A stretch of 64,000 nt of DNA, taken from Achromobacter sp. MFA1 R4. Lineage in GTDB: Bacteria > Pseudomonadota > Gammaproteobacteria > Burkholderiales > Burkholderiaceae_B. The position numbers were made by a program, and so were the translations under genes. The notes beneath the pieces are model-generated. The model was not told the origin of the DNA. It did not search any database and saw nothing but the letters and a program-made list of their open reading frames with translations. This document shows, in pieces, positions 17,899 through 28,369 of the stretch; the stretch's first letter is position 1, and the number at the start of each line of letters is the position of its first letter. The DNA lies in contig NZ_LT707065.1 of the NCBI RefSeq assembly GCF_900156745.1, positions 1,860,001 through 1,924,000 on the forward strand, in the 5' to 3' direction.

Positions 17899-18963
17899 AT
17901 GGCTACCCCTTTGATTGAATTGCTCAAGCTGGACCACCCCATCATCCAGGCGCCCATGGCGGGCGGCGCGACCACGGTGGAACTGGTGTCCGAGGCATCG
18001 AAGGCGGGCGCCCTGGGATCGCTGGGCGCGGCCTACCTGAGTGGCGAACAGATCGAGGCGGCGGCCAGCGCGATCCGCGCGCGCACGGACCGCCCGTTTG
18101 CCATCAATCTGTTCGCCCCCGTGCCGCAGGAAGCCGCGACCGGCGACGGCGCGCGGATGCTCGCCCTGATGGCGCGCTACCACGCGCAACTGGGCCTGCC
18201 CGCGCCGCAAGCCCCCGGGCCGCAGGCCGATCCGCTGCCGGAACAACTGGAGGCCACGCTGCGGGCGCGGCCAGCCGTCCTGAGCTTCGCCTTCGGCCGC
18301 CTGCCGGCCGCGACGCTGGCCCGCTGCCGTGAACTGGGCATCCTGACCATCGGCACGGCCACCACCGTCCGCGAGGCCCAGGTGCTGGAGCAGGACGGCG
18401 TGGACGCGGTCGTCGCGCAGGGCGCCGAGGCCGGCGGCCACCGCAGCACGTTCCTCGACGCCTTCGAGACGTCCATGATCGGGACCCTGGCCCTGGTGCC
18501 GCAGGTGGCGGATGCCGTCTCGATCCCGGTCATCGCGTCGGGCGGCATCATGGACGGGCGCGGCATTGCCGCCGCCCTGGCGCTGGGCGCCGACCTGGCG
18601 CAAATGGGGACGGCCTTCCTGACCACGGACGAATGCGGCATCAGCGACGCCTACAAGGCAGTCCTGCCCGCCTCCCGCTCCGAACAGTCCCGCGTGACCC
18701 GGGCCTTTTCCGGCCGCCCGGCCCGCGGCATCGCCAACGCCTTCATGCGGGACGCGGATGCGATCGCCGCGGACATCCTGCCGTATCCGCTGCAAAACGC
18801 GCTGACGCGGCCCATGCGGACCGCGGGCGGCAAAAGCGGCAACATCAACGTCCTGTCCCTGTGGGCCGGCCAGGGCGCGCCGCTGGCGCGGCGGGAAACC
18901 ACGGCCAACCTGATCCAGCGCCTGGCCCGGGAAACCGAGGCCGCGCGGACGCGGCGCAACTGA
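17899..18963 (+). CDS. NAD(P)H-dependent flavin oxidoreductase / nitronate monooxygenase family
   Basis: This is an FMN-dependent TIM-barrel enzyme of the NPD/2-nitropropane dioxygenase family (354 residues). Visible signatures are HPIIQAPMAGGATT (FMN site, residues ~13-26), VVAQGAEAGGHR (~170, the phosphate-binding turn and catalytic His), IPVIASGGIMDGRGIAAALALGAD (~212-235) and AQMGTAFLTTDE. Members oxidise alkyl nitronates or reduce quinones and enoyl compounds, and sequence alone does not decide which. AGGAG lies seven bases before the start. It follows a Bug-type binding protein gene in a probable two-gene unit. Confidence 0.88.
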   Translation: MATPLIELLKLDHPIIQAPMAGGATTVELVSEASKAGALGSLGAAYLSGEQIEAAASAIRARTDRPFAINLFAPVPQEAATGDGARMLALMARYHAQLGLPAPQAPGPQADPLPEQLEATLRARPAVLSFAFGRLPAATLARCRELGILTIGTATTVREAQVLEQDGVDAVVAQGAEAGGHRSTFLDAFETSMIGTLALVPQVADAVSIPVIASGGIMDGRGIAAALALGADLAQMGTAFLTTDECGISDAYKAVLPASRSEQSRVTRAFSGRPARGIANAFMRDADAIAADILPYPLQNALTRPMRTAGGKSGNINVLSLWAGQGAPLARRETTANLIQRLARETEAARTRRN

Positions 18964-18966
18964 ATG

Positions 18967-19030
18967 GGTGTCTGATACCCGTGTGAGGTCGCCTATGCAT
19001 GCGCCAGTGTTCCGGAGGGTGTCAGACACC
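18967..19030. repeat. REP-like inverted repeat between the oxidoreductase gene and mlaF
   Basis: GGTGTCTGA (18967-18975) and TCAGACACC (19022-19030) are perfect 9-bp arms 46 bases apart. Each arm sits in its own short imperfect dyad (GGGTGTC/TACCC and GGGTGTC/GACACC). It starts three bases after the stop codon. The shape is that of a REP/BIME pair. It has no T-run, so an intrinsic terminator is unlikely. Confidence 0.55.
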
Positions 19031-19113
19031 GGACCGGCGGCGGCATCGCACAGGGAGCGGTCCGGGGATTGTTCCTGGAACCGAAAACACTGTTCCACGC
19101 ACAGCCACTCGGA

Positions 19114-19141
19114 TTGTGATTGCACAGCGTCGGGCTACAAT
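19114..19141 (+). promoter_or_regulatory. Sigma-70 promoter of the mla operon
   Basis: TTGTGA (19114-19119), a 16-base spacer and TACAAT (19136-19141) make a good sigma-70 promoter. The start site would be near 19148, giving a ~158-base leader before mlaF. Nothing further is recognised in the leader. Confidence 0.6.
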
Positions 19142-19305
19142 GGCGCCTCGCCGCCGGGAGCCGATGCTCGAGCTCGTCCCCGGCATCTGAGTAACAGGGC
19201 GCTTCCCGACGCAGCCTGTCTTGCCCGCGCCGGCCAGGTTCTCTGTCCAGCGTGTCGACAGGACAGCGGGGCAAGCTCCGCCGCCGAAACTCCCTTTCGT
19301 TGCCC

Positions 19306-20142
19306 ATGCCCGCTCAATCAAGCAGCACCCCGGAATTCGCCCTGCGCCTGGAAGGTGTGGCGCTAGGCTACGGTGATTTCACCGTCTTGCGCGACATTTC
19401 CATGGACGTCCGGGCAGGCCAGGTGGTGGCGGTCATGGGCGGTTCGGGTTCCGGCAAGACCACGCTGCTGCGCGCGGCGACCGGCCAGATCACCGCCCAG
19501 CAAGGCCGGGTGCTGGCATTCGACCAGGACATCGGCCAGACCTCGCGCACCGGCCTGCAGTCCCTGCGCAAGCGCATGGGCGTGCTGTTCCAGCAGGGCG
19601 CGCTGTTCACCGACCTGAACGTATTTGAAAACGTGGCCTTCCCGCTGCGTGAGCACACCAAGATCGACGAAGCCGAGCTCACCGACCGTGTGCTGGACAA
19701 GCTGGACGCCGTCGGCCTGCGCGCCGCCGCCCACCTGAAAGTGTCCGAGATTTCCGGCGGCATGGCCCGGCGCGTGGCGCTGGCGCGCGCCGTGGTGCTC
19801 GAGCCCGAACTCATCCTGTACGACGAGCCCTTCGCCGGGCTGGACCCGATCTCGCTGGGCATCACCGCCCGCCTGATCCGCAACCTGGCCGACCGCCTGG
19901 GCTGCGCCTCGGTGCTGATCACGCACGACGTGCAGGAATCCTTCGCCATCGCGGACCAGGTCTATCTGGTGGGCCGCGGCACGCTCGCCGCCGCCGGCAC
20001 GCCGCAGACGCTGGCGGCCTCGCAGGACCCCTACGTGCAGCAATTCCTCAAGGGCCAACCCGACGGTCCCGTCGCGTTCCAGTATCCCGAGACGCCCGCC
20101 TTCCAGAAGTGGCTGTCCCAACAGAAAGGGCGCAAAGCATGA
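19306..20142 (+). CDS. mlaF: Mla phospholipid transport ATPase MlaF
   Basis: This is the cytoplasmic ATPase of the MlaFEDB complex, which moves phospholipids between the inner membrane and the periplasmic carrier MlaC and keeps the outer membrane asymmetric. The 278-residue product has Walker A GGSGSGKTT (~46-54), a Q-loop in FQQGALFTDLNVFENVAFPLREH, the signature SEISGGMARRVALARA, Walker B LILYDEPFAGLDP and the H-loop ITHDV. The ATG at 19306 starts a product of normal family length. The stop overlaps the mlaE start (ATGA). The long leader carries the operon promoter. Confidence 0.94.
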   Translation: MPAQSSSTPEFALRLEGVALGYGDFTVLRDISMDVRAGQVVAVMGGSGSGKTTLLRAATGQITAQQGRVLAFDQDIGQTSRTGLQSLRKRMGVLFQQGALFTDLNVFENVAFPLREHTKIDEAELTDRVLDKLDAVGLRAAAHLKVSEISGGMARRVALARAVVLEPELILYDEPFAGLDPISLGITARLIRNLADRLGCASVLITHDVQESFAIADQVYLVGRGTLAAAGTPQTLAASQDPYVQQFLKGQPDGPVAFQYPETPAFQKWLSQQKGRKA

Positions 20143-20927
20143 GCGGCTCCAACAACGCCATCGCCGTGCTGGGCCACTGGGTACGCTCCCGCGTCGCGGC
20201 CATCGGCTATTTCACCCGGTTCTTCGGCGCCATGCTGGCGCGCAGCGGCATCGCGCTGTCGCGGCCGCGCCTGGTGTCGCAGCAGGTCCATTTCATCGGC
20301 AATTATTCGCTGCTGATCATTGCCGTTTCCGGCATGTTCGTCGGCTTCGTGCTGGGCCTGCAGGGCTATTACACGCTGAACCGCTACGGCTCCGAAGAGG
20401 CGCTGGGCCTGCTGGTCGCCCTGTCGCTGGTGCGCGAGCTGGGGCCGGTGGTGACCGCGCTGCTCTTTGCGGGCCGCGCCGGCACCTCGCTCACGGCCGA
20501 AATCGGCCTGATGAAGGCGGGCGAACAATTGTCGGCCATGGAAGTCATGGCCGTGGACCCCATCCGCCGCGTGCTGGTGCCGCGCCTGTGGGGCGGCATC
20601 ATCGCCATGCCCATCCTGGCGGCGGTGTTCTCCATGGTGGGCATCCTGGGCGGCTGGGTCGTGGGCGTGCTGCTCATCGGCGTGGACGCCGGCGCCTTCT
20701 GGTCGCAAATGCAAAACGGCGTCGACGTCTGGAAAGACGTCGCCAATGGCGTCATCAAGAGCGTGGTCTTCGGCGTCACGGTGACGCTGGTCGCGCTCTA
20801 CGAGGGCTGGCAGGCCAAGCCCACCCCCGAAGGCGTCGCCCGCGCCACCACGCGCACCGTGGTCATGGGCTCGCTGGCGGTGCTCGGGCTGGACTTCCTG
20901 CTCACCGCCCTGATGTTTGGAAATTGA
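20139..20927 (+). CDS. mlaE: Mla phospholipid transport permease MlaE
   Basis: This is the inner-membrane permease of the Mla complex (262 residues) with about five hydrophobic helices. Family blocks are visible: FVGFVLGLQGYYTLNRYGSEEALGLLVALSLVRELGPVVTALLFAGRAGTSLTAEIGLMKAGEQL (~70-135) and the conserved DPIRRVLVPRLWGG. The RAGTSLTAEIG motif contacts the ATPase. The start at 20139 overlaps the mlaF stop by four bases, so translation is coupled. mlaD begins 12 bp downstream. Confidence 0.95.
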   Translation: MSGSNNAIAVLGHWVRSRVAAIGYFTRFFGAMLARSGIALSRPRLVSQQVHFIGNYSLLIIAVSGMFVGFVLGLQGYYTLNRYGSEEALGLLVALSLVRELGPVVTALLFAGRAGTSLTAEIGLMKAGEQLSAMEVMAVDPIRRVLVPRLWGGIIAMPILAAVFSMVGILGGWVVGVLLIGVDAGAFWSQMQNGVDVWKDVANGVIKSVVFGVTVTLVALYEGWQAKPTPEGVARATTRTVVMGSLAVLGLDFLLTALMFGN

Positions 20928-20939
20928 TACGGATCGATC

Positions 20940-21440
20940 ATGTCTCGCGAAAAAACCGACTTCTGGGTAGGCCTGTTCGTATTGCTGGGCGCGATCGCGC
21001 TGGCATTCCTGGCGTTGCGCGCCGGCAACTTGAGCACGTTTTCCTTTGCCCCGACCTATACGGTGACAGCCAACTTCGATAACGTAGGCGGCCTCAAGGT
21101 GCGCGCGCCGGTCAAGAGCGCCGGCGTGGTGGTGGGACGGGTCGCGGGCATCTCCTTTGACGACAAGACCTTCCAGGCGATCGTCTCGGTCAACCTGGAG
21201 ACGGCCTACCAGTTCCCGAAGGACTCCTCGGCCGCCATCCTGACCTCGGGCCTGCTGGGCGAGCAGTATCTGGGCCTGACCGCCGGCAGCGAAGAAGAGA
21301 ACTTTACCGACGGCGGAAAAATCCGCTATACACAAAGCGCCGTGGTCCTGGAACAACTGATCAGCCAGTTCCTGTACGGGTCGGCGGAAAAGCAAGGCTC
21401 GACCGCCGCGCCGGAACCTGCCCCCAAGGCGCAGGATTAA
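20940..21440 (+). CDS. mlaD: Mla MCE-domain substrate-binding subunit MlaD
   Basis: This membrane-anchored MCE protein forms the hexameric ring on top of MlaE that channels phospholipids. The 166-residue product has one N-terminal transmembrane helix (~8-27). One MCE domain follows (YTVTANFDNVGGLKVRAPVKSAGVVVGRV and the GLLGEQYLGLTAGSE strand, ~38-120). A short Ala/Pro-rich tail ends the protein. The length fits MlaD (E. coli 183). It sits directly behind mlaFE. Confidence 0.95.
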   Translation: MSREKTDFWVGLFVLLGAIALAFLALRAGNLSTFSFAPTYTVTANFDNVGGLKVRAPVKSAGVVVGRVAGISFDDKTFQAIVSVNLETAYQFPKDSSAAILTSGLLGEQYLGLTAGSEEENFTDGGKIRYTQSAVVLEQLISQFLYGSAEKQGSTAAPEPAPKAQD

Positions 21441-21453
21441 GGCGGGGCTTATT

Positions 21454-21483
21454 CAGGCCGTTACAACGCAGGCCGTTACAACG
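21454..21483. repeat. Perfect tandem repeat of 15 bp (two copies) between mlaD and mlaA
   Basis: CAGGCCGTTACAACG occurs twice back to back (21454-21468 and 21469-21483), in the 102-bp gap before mlaA. It may be a slippage product or a doubled protein-binding site. Confidence 0.9.
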
Positions 21484-21542
21484 ACAACGCTGTGCCTTGC
21501 CGTCGCAATAACATAAGAAATGTTGATAGGGATACCCGGATC

Positions 21543-22340
21543 ATGAACACGAAAGCAATTTCCCGCATTGCCACCATCGCAGCGGCGGGCGCGCTGATGG
21601 CCGGTTGCGCCGCCCCGAAGAATCCGGATCCGCGCGACCCCTGGGAAGGCTTCAACCGCGGCGTCTACCAGTTCAACGACACGGTGGACCGCGCGGTGTT
21701 CAAGCCGGTCGCCCAGGCCTACACGTTCGTGACGCCGCAGCCGGTTCGCAGCTGCATCCACAACATCTTCAGCAACGTCGGCGACCTCTGGTCCGGCACC
21801 AACAGCTTCCTGCAGGGCCGCGGCCACGACTTCGTCAACACGCTGGGCCGGTTCCTCTTCAACACCACCATGGGCGTGGGCGGCTGCTTTGACGTCGCCT
21901 CGGCCAATGGCGCGCGCAAGATCCCCAACGACTTCGGCACCACGCTGGGCGTCTGGGGCTTCAGCCAGGGTCCTTACCTGGTGCTGCCGTTCTTCGGCGC
22001 GTCCAGCGTGCGCGACGGCGTCGGCCTGGTGGGCGACCTCTACGGCACGACCTACGGCTACATGGGCGTGGACGCCATCGACAACGTGCGCCTGCGCAAC
22101 TCGCTGTGGGGCCTGCGCATCGTCGATACGCGCGCCAACCTGCTCGACACCACCGATACGATCGACCGCGTGGCGCTGGACCCGTACAGCTTCGTGCGCG
22201 ACGCCTTCCTGCAGCGCCGCGCCGCAATGGTGCTGGGCCACCGCGTGGACGAAGAATCGGCCCTGCCCAACTACGAAGACGACGGCGAGGACGCCGCGCC
22301 GGCCGCGCCAGCGCCTGCGCCGGTCCCCGCGACCAAGTAA
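21543..22340 (+). CDS. mlaA: Outer-membrane lipoprotein MlaA (VacJ)
   Basis: MlaA sits in the outer membrane with porins, removes phospholipids from the outer leaflet and hands them to MlaC. The 265-residue product has a lipoprotein signal with lipobox LMAGC (acylated Cys at residue 21). It then shows the family blocks DPWEGFNRGVYQFND, RFLFNTTMGVGGCFDVA and DFGTTLGVWGFSQGPYLVLPFFG. The C-terminal tail is Asp/Glu then Ala/Pro rich. In E. coli mlaA is unlinked from mlaFEDCB. Here it lies between mlaD and mlaC, an arrangement seen in beta-proteobacteria. Confidence 0.95.
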   Translation: MNTKAISRIATIAAAGALMAGCAAPKNPDPRDPWEGFNRGVYQFNDTVDRAVFKPVAQAYTFVTPQPVRSCIHNIFSNVGDLWSGTNSFLQGRGHDFVNTLGRFLFNTTMGVGGCFDVASANGARKIPNDFGTTLGVWGFSQGPYLVLPFFGASSVRDGVGLVGDLYGTTYGYMGVDAIDNVRLRNSLWGLRIVDTRANLLDTTDTIDRVALDPYSFVRDAFLQRRAAMVLGHRVDEESALPNYEDDGEDAAPAAPAPAPVPATK

Positions 22341-22377
22341 GCTGTCGGATTGCGCTTACGGTACTGAAGGAGTTTTG

Positions 22378-23007
22378 ATGCGATTTTCCGTTCCCTCCCT
22401 GCTGCAGCGACTGGTGTTCACGGGCCTGCTCGGCCTGGCGGCCGCCACGGCCGCGCAGGCCCAGCCGGACCCCAACGGCCCGCCCGAACAGTTCGTGCTG
22501 GCCGCCGCCACCCAGGCCCTGGATGTCCTGAAGGCCGACGGCGCGGTGCGTGCCGGCAACATCGCCCGCGTCAACGAGGTCGTCGACCAGTACATCCTGC
22601 CGTACGTCAACTTCCAGAAGACCACGCGCCTGGCCGCCGGCCGCTACTGGCGCCAGGCCAGCGACCAGCAGAAGACGGCGCTGGCCGAGGCCTTCCGCGG
22701 CACGCTGATCCGCACCTACAGCGGCGCGCTGACCCGCGTCACGTCCAGCACCAGCATCACCGGCCTGCCGTTCCGGGGCGACCCCAAGGCCGACGACGTC
22801 GTGGTGCGCACGCTGATCAGCCAGTCCAACAGCCAGCCCGTCGGCGTGGACTACCGTCTGGAAAGGACGCCCCAGGGCTGGAAGATTTATGACATGAACG
22901 TCGAGGGCATCTGGCTGATCGAGAACTACCGCAACCAGTTCGCCCAGCAGATCAACCAGAACGGCATCGACGGCCTGATCCAGGCGCTGAACCAGCGCAA
23001 CAAGTAA
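22378..23007 (+). CDS. mlaC: Periplasmic phospholipid carrier MlaC
   Basis: MlaC shuttles phospholipid between the MlaA complex and MlaFED. The 209-residue product has a signal peptide ending AQA (~residue 28). The mature region is typical: ...VDQYILPYVNFQKTTRLAAGRYWRQASDQQKTALAEAFRGTLIRTYSGAL and the YRLERTPQGWKIYDMNVEGIWLIENYRNQFAQ block near the C-terminus. GGAG lies just before the ATG at 22378. A strong terminator follows. An mlaB gene, expected next in many genomes, is absent. Confidence 0.94.
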   Translation: MRFSVPSLLQRLVFTGLLGLAAATAAQAQPDPNGPPEQFVLAAATQALDVLKADGAVRAGNIARVNEVVDQYILPYVNFQKTTRLAAGRYWRQASDQQKTALAEAFRGTLIRTYSGALTRVTSSTSITGLPFRGDPKADDVVVRTLISQSNSQPVGVDYRLERTPQGWKIYDMNVEGIWLIENYRNQFAQQINQNGIDGLIQALNQRNK

Positions 23008-23025
23008 AGACTGCTCCCGCCTTGC

Positions 23026-23071
23026 ATCGGCCCGGCGCGCCCCTTCGGGGGGCCGCCGGGCCGATTGTTTT
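23026..23071 (+). terminator. Strong stem-loop terminator after mlaC
   Basis: An 11-bp perfect outer stem (23026-23036 with 23055-23065) encloses a GC-rich inner helix with a TTCG tetraloop. It is followed by TTGTTTT. It separates mlaC from the ABC exporter genes. Confidence 0.82.
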
Positions 23072-23139
23072 GGGGACGCAACAATGCGCCGCCCCCACCG
23101 GCCCTGGGGCCTTACGGGGTGGCTGTCACCTCGCGCTTA

Positions 23140-23145
23140 TATAAT
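23140..23145 (+). promoter_or_regulatory. Perfect -10 hexamer before the ABC exporter genes
   Basis: TATAAT lies 37 bp upstream of the ATG at 23182 in an AT-rich spot of an otherwise GC-rich gap. No good -35 is seen at 16-18 bases. It may start transcription of the exporter-ibaG-murA-his block after the mlaC terminator. Confidence 0.45.
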
Positions 23146-23181
23146 GGTCAATTCGCTCTTTTCGGGCCCCTTACCCCCGTC

Positions 23182-23994
23182 ATGTCCGCCGTCAGCCTAG
23201 AAAACGTCTCAAAGATCTACTCGCCGCGCCAGCGCGGCTGGCAGAAGCTGCTCGGGCGCACGCCCCGTCCCGGCTTCCAGGCGCTGGACAACGTCAGCCT
23301 GAATATCGAGCACGGCGAATTCTTCGGCCTGCTCGGGCCCAACGGCGCAGGCAAGACCACGCTCATCTCCATCCTGGCCGGCCTGGCCCATGCCACCGCA
23401 GGCCGCGCCACGGTCTGTGGCTACGACGTCGTGGCCGACTACAAGTTGGCGCGGCGCGCATTGGGCGTGGTGCCGCAGGAACTGGTCTACGACCCGTTCT
23501 TCACGGTCCGCGAGACGCTGCGCATCCAGTCCGGCTATTTCGGCCTGCGCAAGAACGACGACTGGATCGACGAAATCCTGTTCAACCTGGGCCTGGCCGA
23601 CAAGGCCAATTCCAACATGCGCGCGCTGTCCGGCGGCATGAAGCGGCGCGTGCTGGTGGCGCAGGCGCTGGTGCACCGGCCGCCGGTCATCGTCCTGGAC
23701 GAGCCCACCGCGGGCGTGGACGTAGACCTGCGCCGCACGCTGTGGGAGTTCATCTCGCGCCTGAACAAGGCCGGCCACACCATCATGCTCACCACCCACT
23801 ACCTGGAAGAGGCGGAGGCCCTCTGCAACCGCATCGCCATGCTCAAAGGCGGGCGCATCGTGGCGCTGGACACCACCCAGGCCCTGCTGGCGCGCGTGGG
23901 CGGGGTGGACCTGGAAGACGCCTTCGTGCGCATCATGCACCAGGACGACGATGCCGCCCCCCGCGCCCTGCAACCCGAAGAGATCTCCTCATGA
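23182..23994 (+). CDS. ABC-2 type exporter ATP-binding protein (YadG-like)
   Basis: This is the 270-residue ATPase of an ABC-2 type exporter. It has Walker A GPNGAGKTT (~53-61), a Q-loop around VVPQELVYDPFFTVRETLRIQSGYFG, the signature LSGGMKRRVLVAQAL, Walker B VIVLDEPTAGVD and the H-loop TTHYLEEAE. The start at 23182 is taken because sequence upstream is non-coding in appearance (terminator and -10 box). The stop overlaps the permease start (ATGA). It resembles E. coli YadG. The substrate is unknown. It stands where mlaB is usually found between mlaC and ibaG. Confidence 0.9.
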   Translation: MSAVSLENVSKIYSPRQRGWQKLLGRTPRPGFQALDNVSLNIEHGEFFGLLGPNGAGKTTLISILAGLAHATAGRATVCGYDVVADYKLARRALGVVPQELVYDPFFTVRETLRIQSGYFGLRKNDDWIDEILFNLGLADKANSNMRALSGGMKRRVLVAQALVHRPPVIVLDEPTAGVDVDLRRTLWEFISRLNKAGHTIMLTTHYLEEAEALCNRIAMLKGGRIVALDTTQALLARVGGVDLEDAFVRIMHQDDDAAPRALQPEEISS

Positions 23995-24803
23995 CCCAGC
24001 CCGCCACGCCCGCCGGCCAGCCGCTGGTGCAGCCCCGCCTGGACGCCGGTTCCGGCTTTCCGACCCTGCTGCGCAAGGAACTGCTGCGCTTCTGGAAGGT
24101 CAGCTTCCAGACCATCGCCGCGCCCGTCATCACGGCGCTGCTGTACCTGCTGGTCTTCGCACACGTCCTGGAAGGGCGCGTCACGGTGTACGGCACCGTG
24201 CCCTACACGTCCTTCCTGATCCCCGGGCTCATGATGATGAGCATGCTGCAGAACGCGTTCGCCAACCCGTCCTCGTCGCTCATCCAGAGCCGCATCACCG
24301 GCAACCTCGTCTTCATGCTGCTGCCGCCGCTGTCGCACCGGGACATTTTCGGCGCCTACGTGCTGGCCGCCATCGCGCGCGGCCTGGCGGTCGGGCTGTG
24401 CGTGTGGGCCGTGGCGCTGTTCTTCGTGCCGCTTGCGCCCGCCCATCCGCAGTGGGTCCTGGTCTTTGCCGTGCTGGCCTGCGGCATCATGGGCGCGCTG
24501 GGCCTGATCGCGGGCCTGTGGTCCGAAAAATTCGACCAGCTCGCGGCCTTCCAGAACTTCCTGATCATGCCGGCCACCTTCCTGTCCGGCGTGTTCTATT
24601 CCATCCATACGCTGCCGCCGTTCTGGCAAAGCGTCTCGCACTGGAACCCCATCTTCTACACCATCGACGGATTCCGCTACGGCTTCTTCTCGGTGTCGGA
24701 CGTCTCGCCCTGGCACAGCCTGGCGGTGGTGACGGGGGTGTTCCTTGCGCTCTCGACTTACGCGCTGCGGCTCCTGGCCAGCGGCTACAAACTCAGGAAC
24801 TGA
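23991..24803 (+). CDS. ABC-2 type exporter permease (YadH-like)
   Basis: This is a 270-residue inner-membrane permease with six hydrophobic helices. It contains the ABC-2 family pattern: an N-terminal RKELLRFWKVSFQTIAAPVI amphipathic entry, the SSLIQSRITGNLVFMLLPPLSHRDIF cytoplasmic segment, and PATFLSGVFYSIHTLPPFWQSVSHWNPIFYTIDGFRYGFF near the C-terminus. It is translationally coupled to the ATPase by a four-base overlap, and only five bases separate it from ibaG. It is likely an exporter of a hydrophobic or envelope compound. The substrate is not inferable. Confidence 0.9.
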   Translation: MTQPATPAGQPLVQPRLDAGSGFPTLLRKELLRFWKVSFQTIAAPVITALLYLLVFAHVLEGRVTVYGTVPYTSFLIPGLMMMSMLQNAFANPSSSLIQSRITGNLVFMLLPPLSHRDIFGAYVLAAIARGLAVGLCVWAVALFFVPLAPAHPQWVLVFAVLACGIMGALGLIAGLWSEKFDQLAAFQNFLIMPATFLSGVFYSIHTLPPFWQSVSHWNPIFYTIDGFRYGFFSVSDVSPWHSLAVVTGVFLALSTYALRLLASGYKLRN

Positions 24804-24808
24804 CGTCC

Positions 24809-26996
<2,188 letters not shown>

Positions 26997-27064
26997 CTCC
27001 CGCCCGCCGCGCCCGGCGCGGCGGCCGTTACCAGTTACCGTTACCTGCTTTGCTCCATGACGCC

Positions 27065-28369
27065 ATGGCCCTGATCAATCGTCTCGACTCCCGCGATCCC
27101 GGATTCAAATCCGCCCTGTCCAAGCTGCTGGCCTTCGAGGCCACCGAGGACGAATCCATCGACCGCGCCGCCGCCAGCATCCTGGCCGACGTGCGCGCGC
27201 GCGGCGACGCCGCGCTGGTGGAATACACGCAGCGCTTTGACCGCATGCCGGACGCGACGGCCCATACGCTGGAAATCCCCAAGGCCGACTGGCATGCGGC
27301 CCTGGCCGCGCTGCCGGCCGCCCAGCGCAACGCGCTGGAAGCCGCCGCCGACCGCGTGCGCGCCTACCACGAGCGCCAGCGCGCCGAGACCTGGACCTAC
27401 ACCGAAGCCGACGGCACCCTGCTGGGCCAGCAGGTCACGCCCCTGGACCGCGTGGGCCTTTACGTGCCCGGCGGCAAGGCGGCCTACCCGTCATCGGTGC
27501 TGATGAACGCCATCCCGGCCAAGGTCGCGGGCGTGCAGGAACTGATCATGGTCACGCCCACGCCCGACGGCGTGCGCAACCCCATCGTGCTGGCCGCCGC
27601 CGCCATCAGCGGCGTGGACCGCGTGTTCGCCATCGGCGGCGCGCAGGCCGTGGGCGCGCTGGCCTACGGCACCGACACCGTGCCGGCCGTGGACAAGATC
27701 GTCGGACCGGGCAACGCTTATGTCGCCGCCGCCAAGCGCCGCGTCTTCGGCGTGGTCGGCATCGACATGATCGCCGGTCCCAGCGAAATCCTGGTCATCT
27801 GCGACGGCAAGACGCCGGCCGACTGGATCGCCATGGACCTGTTCTCGCAGGCCGAGCACGACGAACTCGCGCAATCCATCCTGCTGTGCCCCGACGCCGC
27901 CTTCATCGAAGAGGTCGAAGCGTCCATCGCGCGCCTCCTGCCCACCATGCCGCGCGCCGACATCCTGCGCGTCAGCCTGGCCAACCGCGGCGCGCTGATC
28001 CAGGTCCGCGACCTGGACGAGGCCTGCCAGATCGCCAACGACATCGCCCCCGAGCACCTGGAGATCTCCACCGAGCAGCCCGAAGTCTGGACCGCCCGCA
28101 TCCGCCACGCCGGCGCCATCTTCATGGGCCGCTTCAGCTCCGAAGCCCTGGGCGACTACTGCGCCGGCCCGAACCACGTGCTGCCCACCTCGCGCACGGC
28201 GCGCTTCTCGTCGCCGCTGGGGGTCTATGACTTCCAGAAGCGTTCCAGCCTGATCCAGGTCTCGCACGCCGGCGCCCAGACGCTGGGCCGCATCGCCGCC
28301 GAACTGGCGCTGGGCGAGGGCCTGCAGGCGCACGCCGCCAGCGCCCAGTACCGGGTCGACAAGCCATGA
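27065..28369 (+). CDS. hisD: Histidinol dehydrogenase
   Basis: HisD is a zinc enzyme that oxidises histidinol to histidine in two NAD-dependent steps, the last of the pathway. The product from the ATG at 27065 has 434 residues. It shows the family pattern: [75 protein letters not shown] with metal and catalytic residues, and the NHVLPT block. An upstream TTG at 27050 is possible but less likely. No strong ribosome site is visible for either. The hisC start overlaps the stop. Confidence 0.95.
   Translation: MALINRLDSRDPGFKSALSKLLAFEATEDESIDRAAASILADVRARGDAALVEYTQRFDRMPDATAHTLEIPKADWHAALAALPAAQRNALEAAADRVRAYHERQRAETWTYTEADGTLLGQQVTPLDRVGLYVPGGKAAYPSSVLMNAIPAKVAGVQELIMVTPTPDGVRNPIVLAAAAISGVDRVFAIGGAQAVGALAYGTDTVPAVDKIVGPGNAYVAAAKRRVFGVVGIDMIAGPSEILVICDGKTPADWIAMDLFSQAEHDELAQSILLCPDAAFIEEVEASIARLLPTMPRADILRVSLANRGALIQVRDLDEACQIANDIAPEHLEISTEQPEVWTARIRHAGAIFMGRFSSEALGDYCAGPNHVLPTSRTARFSSPLGVYDFQKRSSLIQVSHAGAQTLGRIAAELALGEGLQAHAASAQYRVDKP

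Noticed and set aside
18967..19030. The inverted repeat as an intrinsic terminator
   Set aside because: The arms are 46 bases apart and no T-tract follows on either strand.
27005..27023. GC-rich dyad between hisG and hisD as a terminator
   Set aside because: There is no T-run and almost no loop, and the genes belong to one block.
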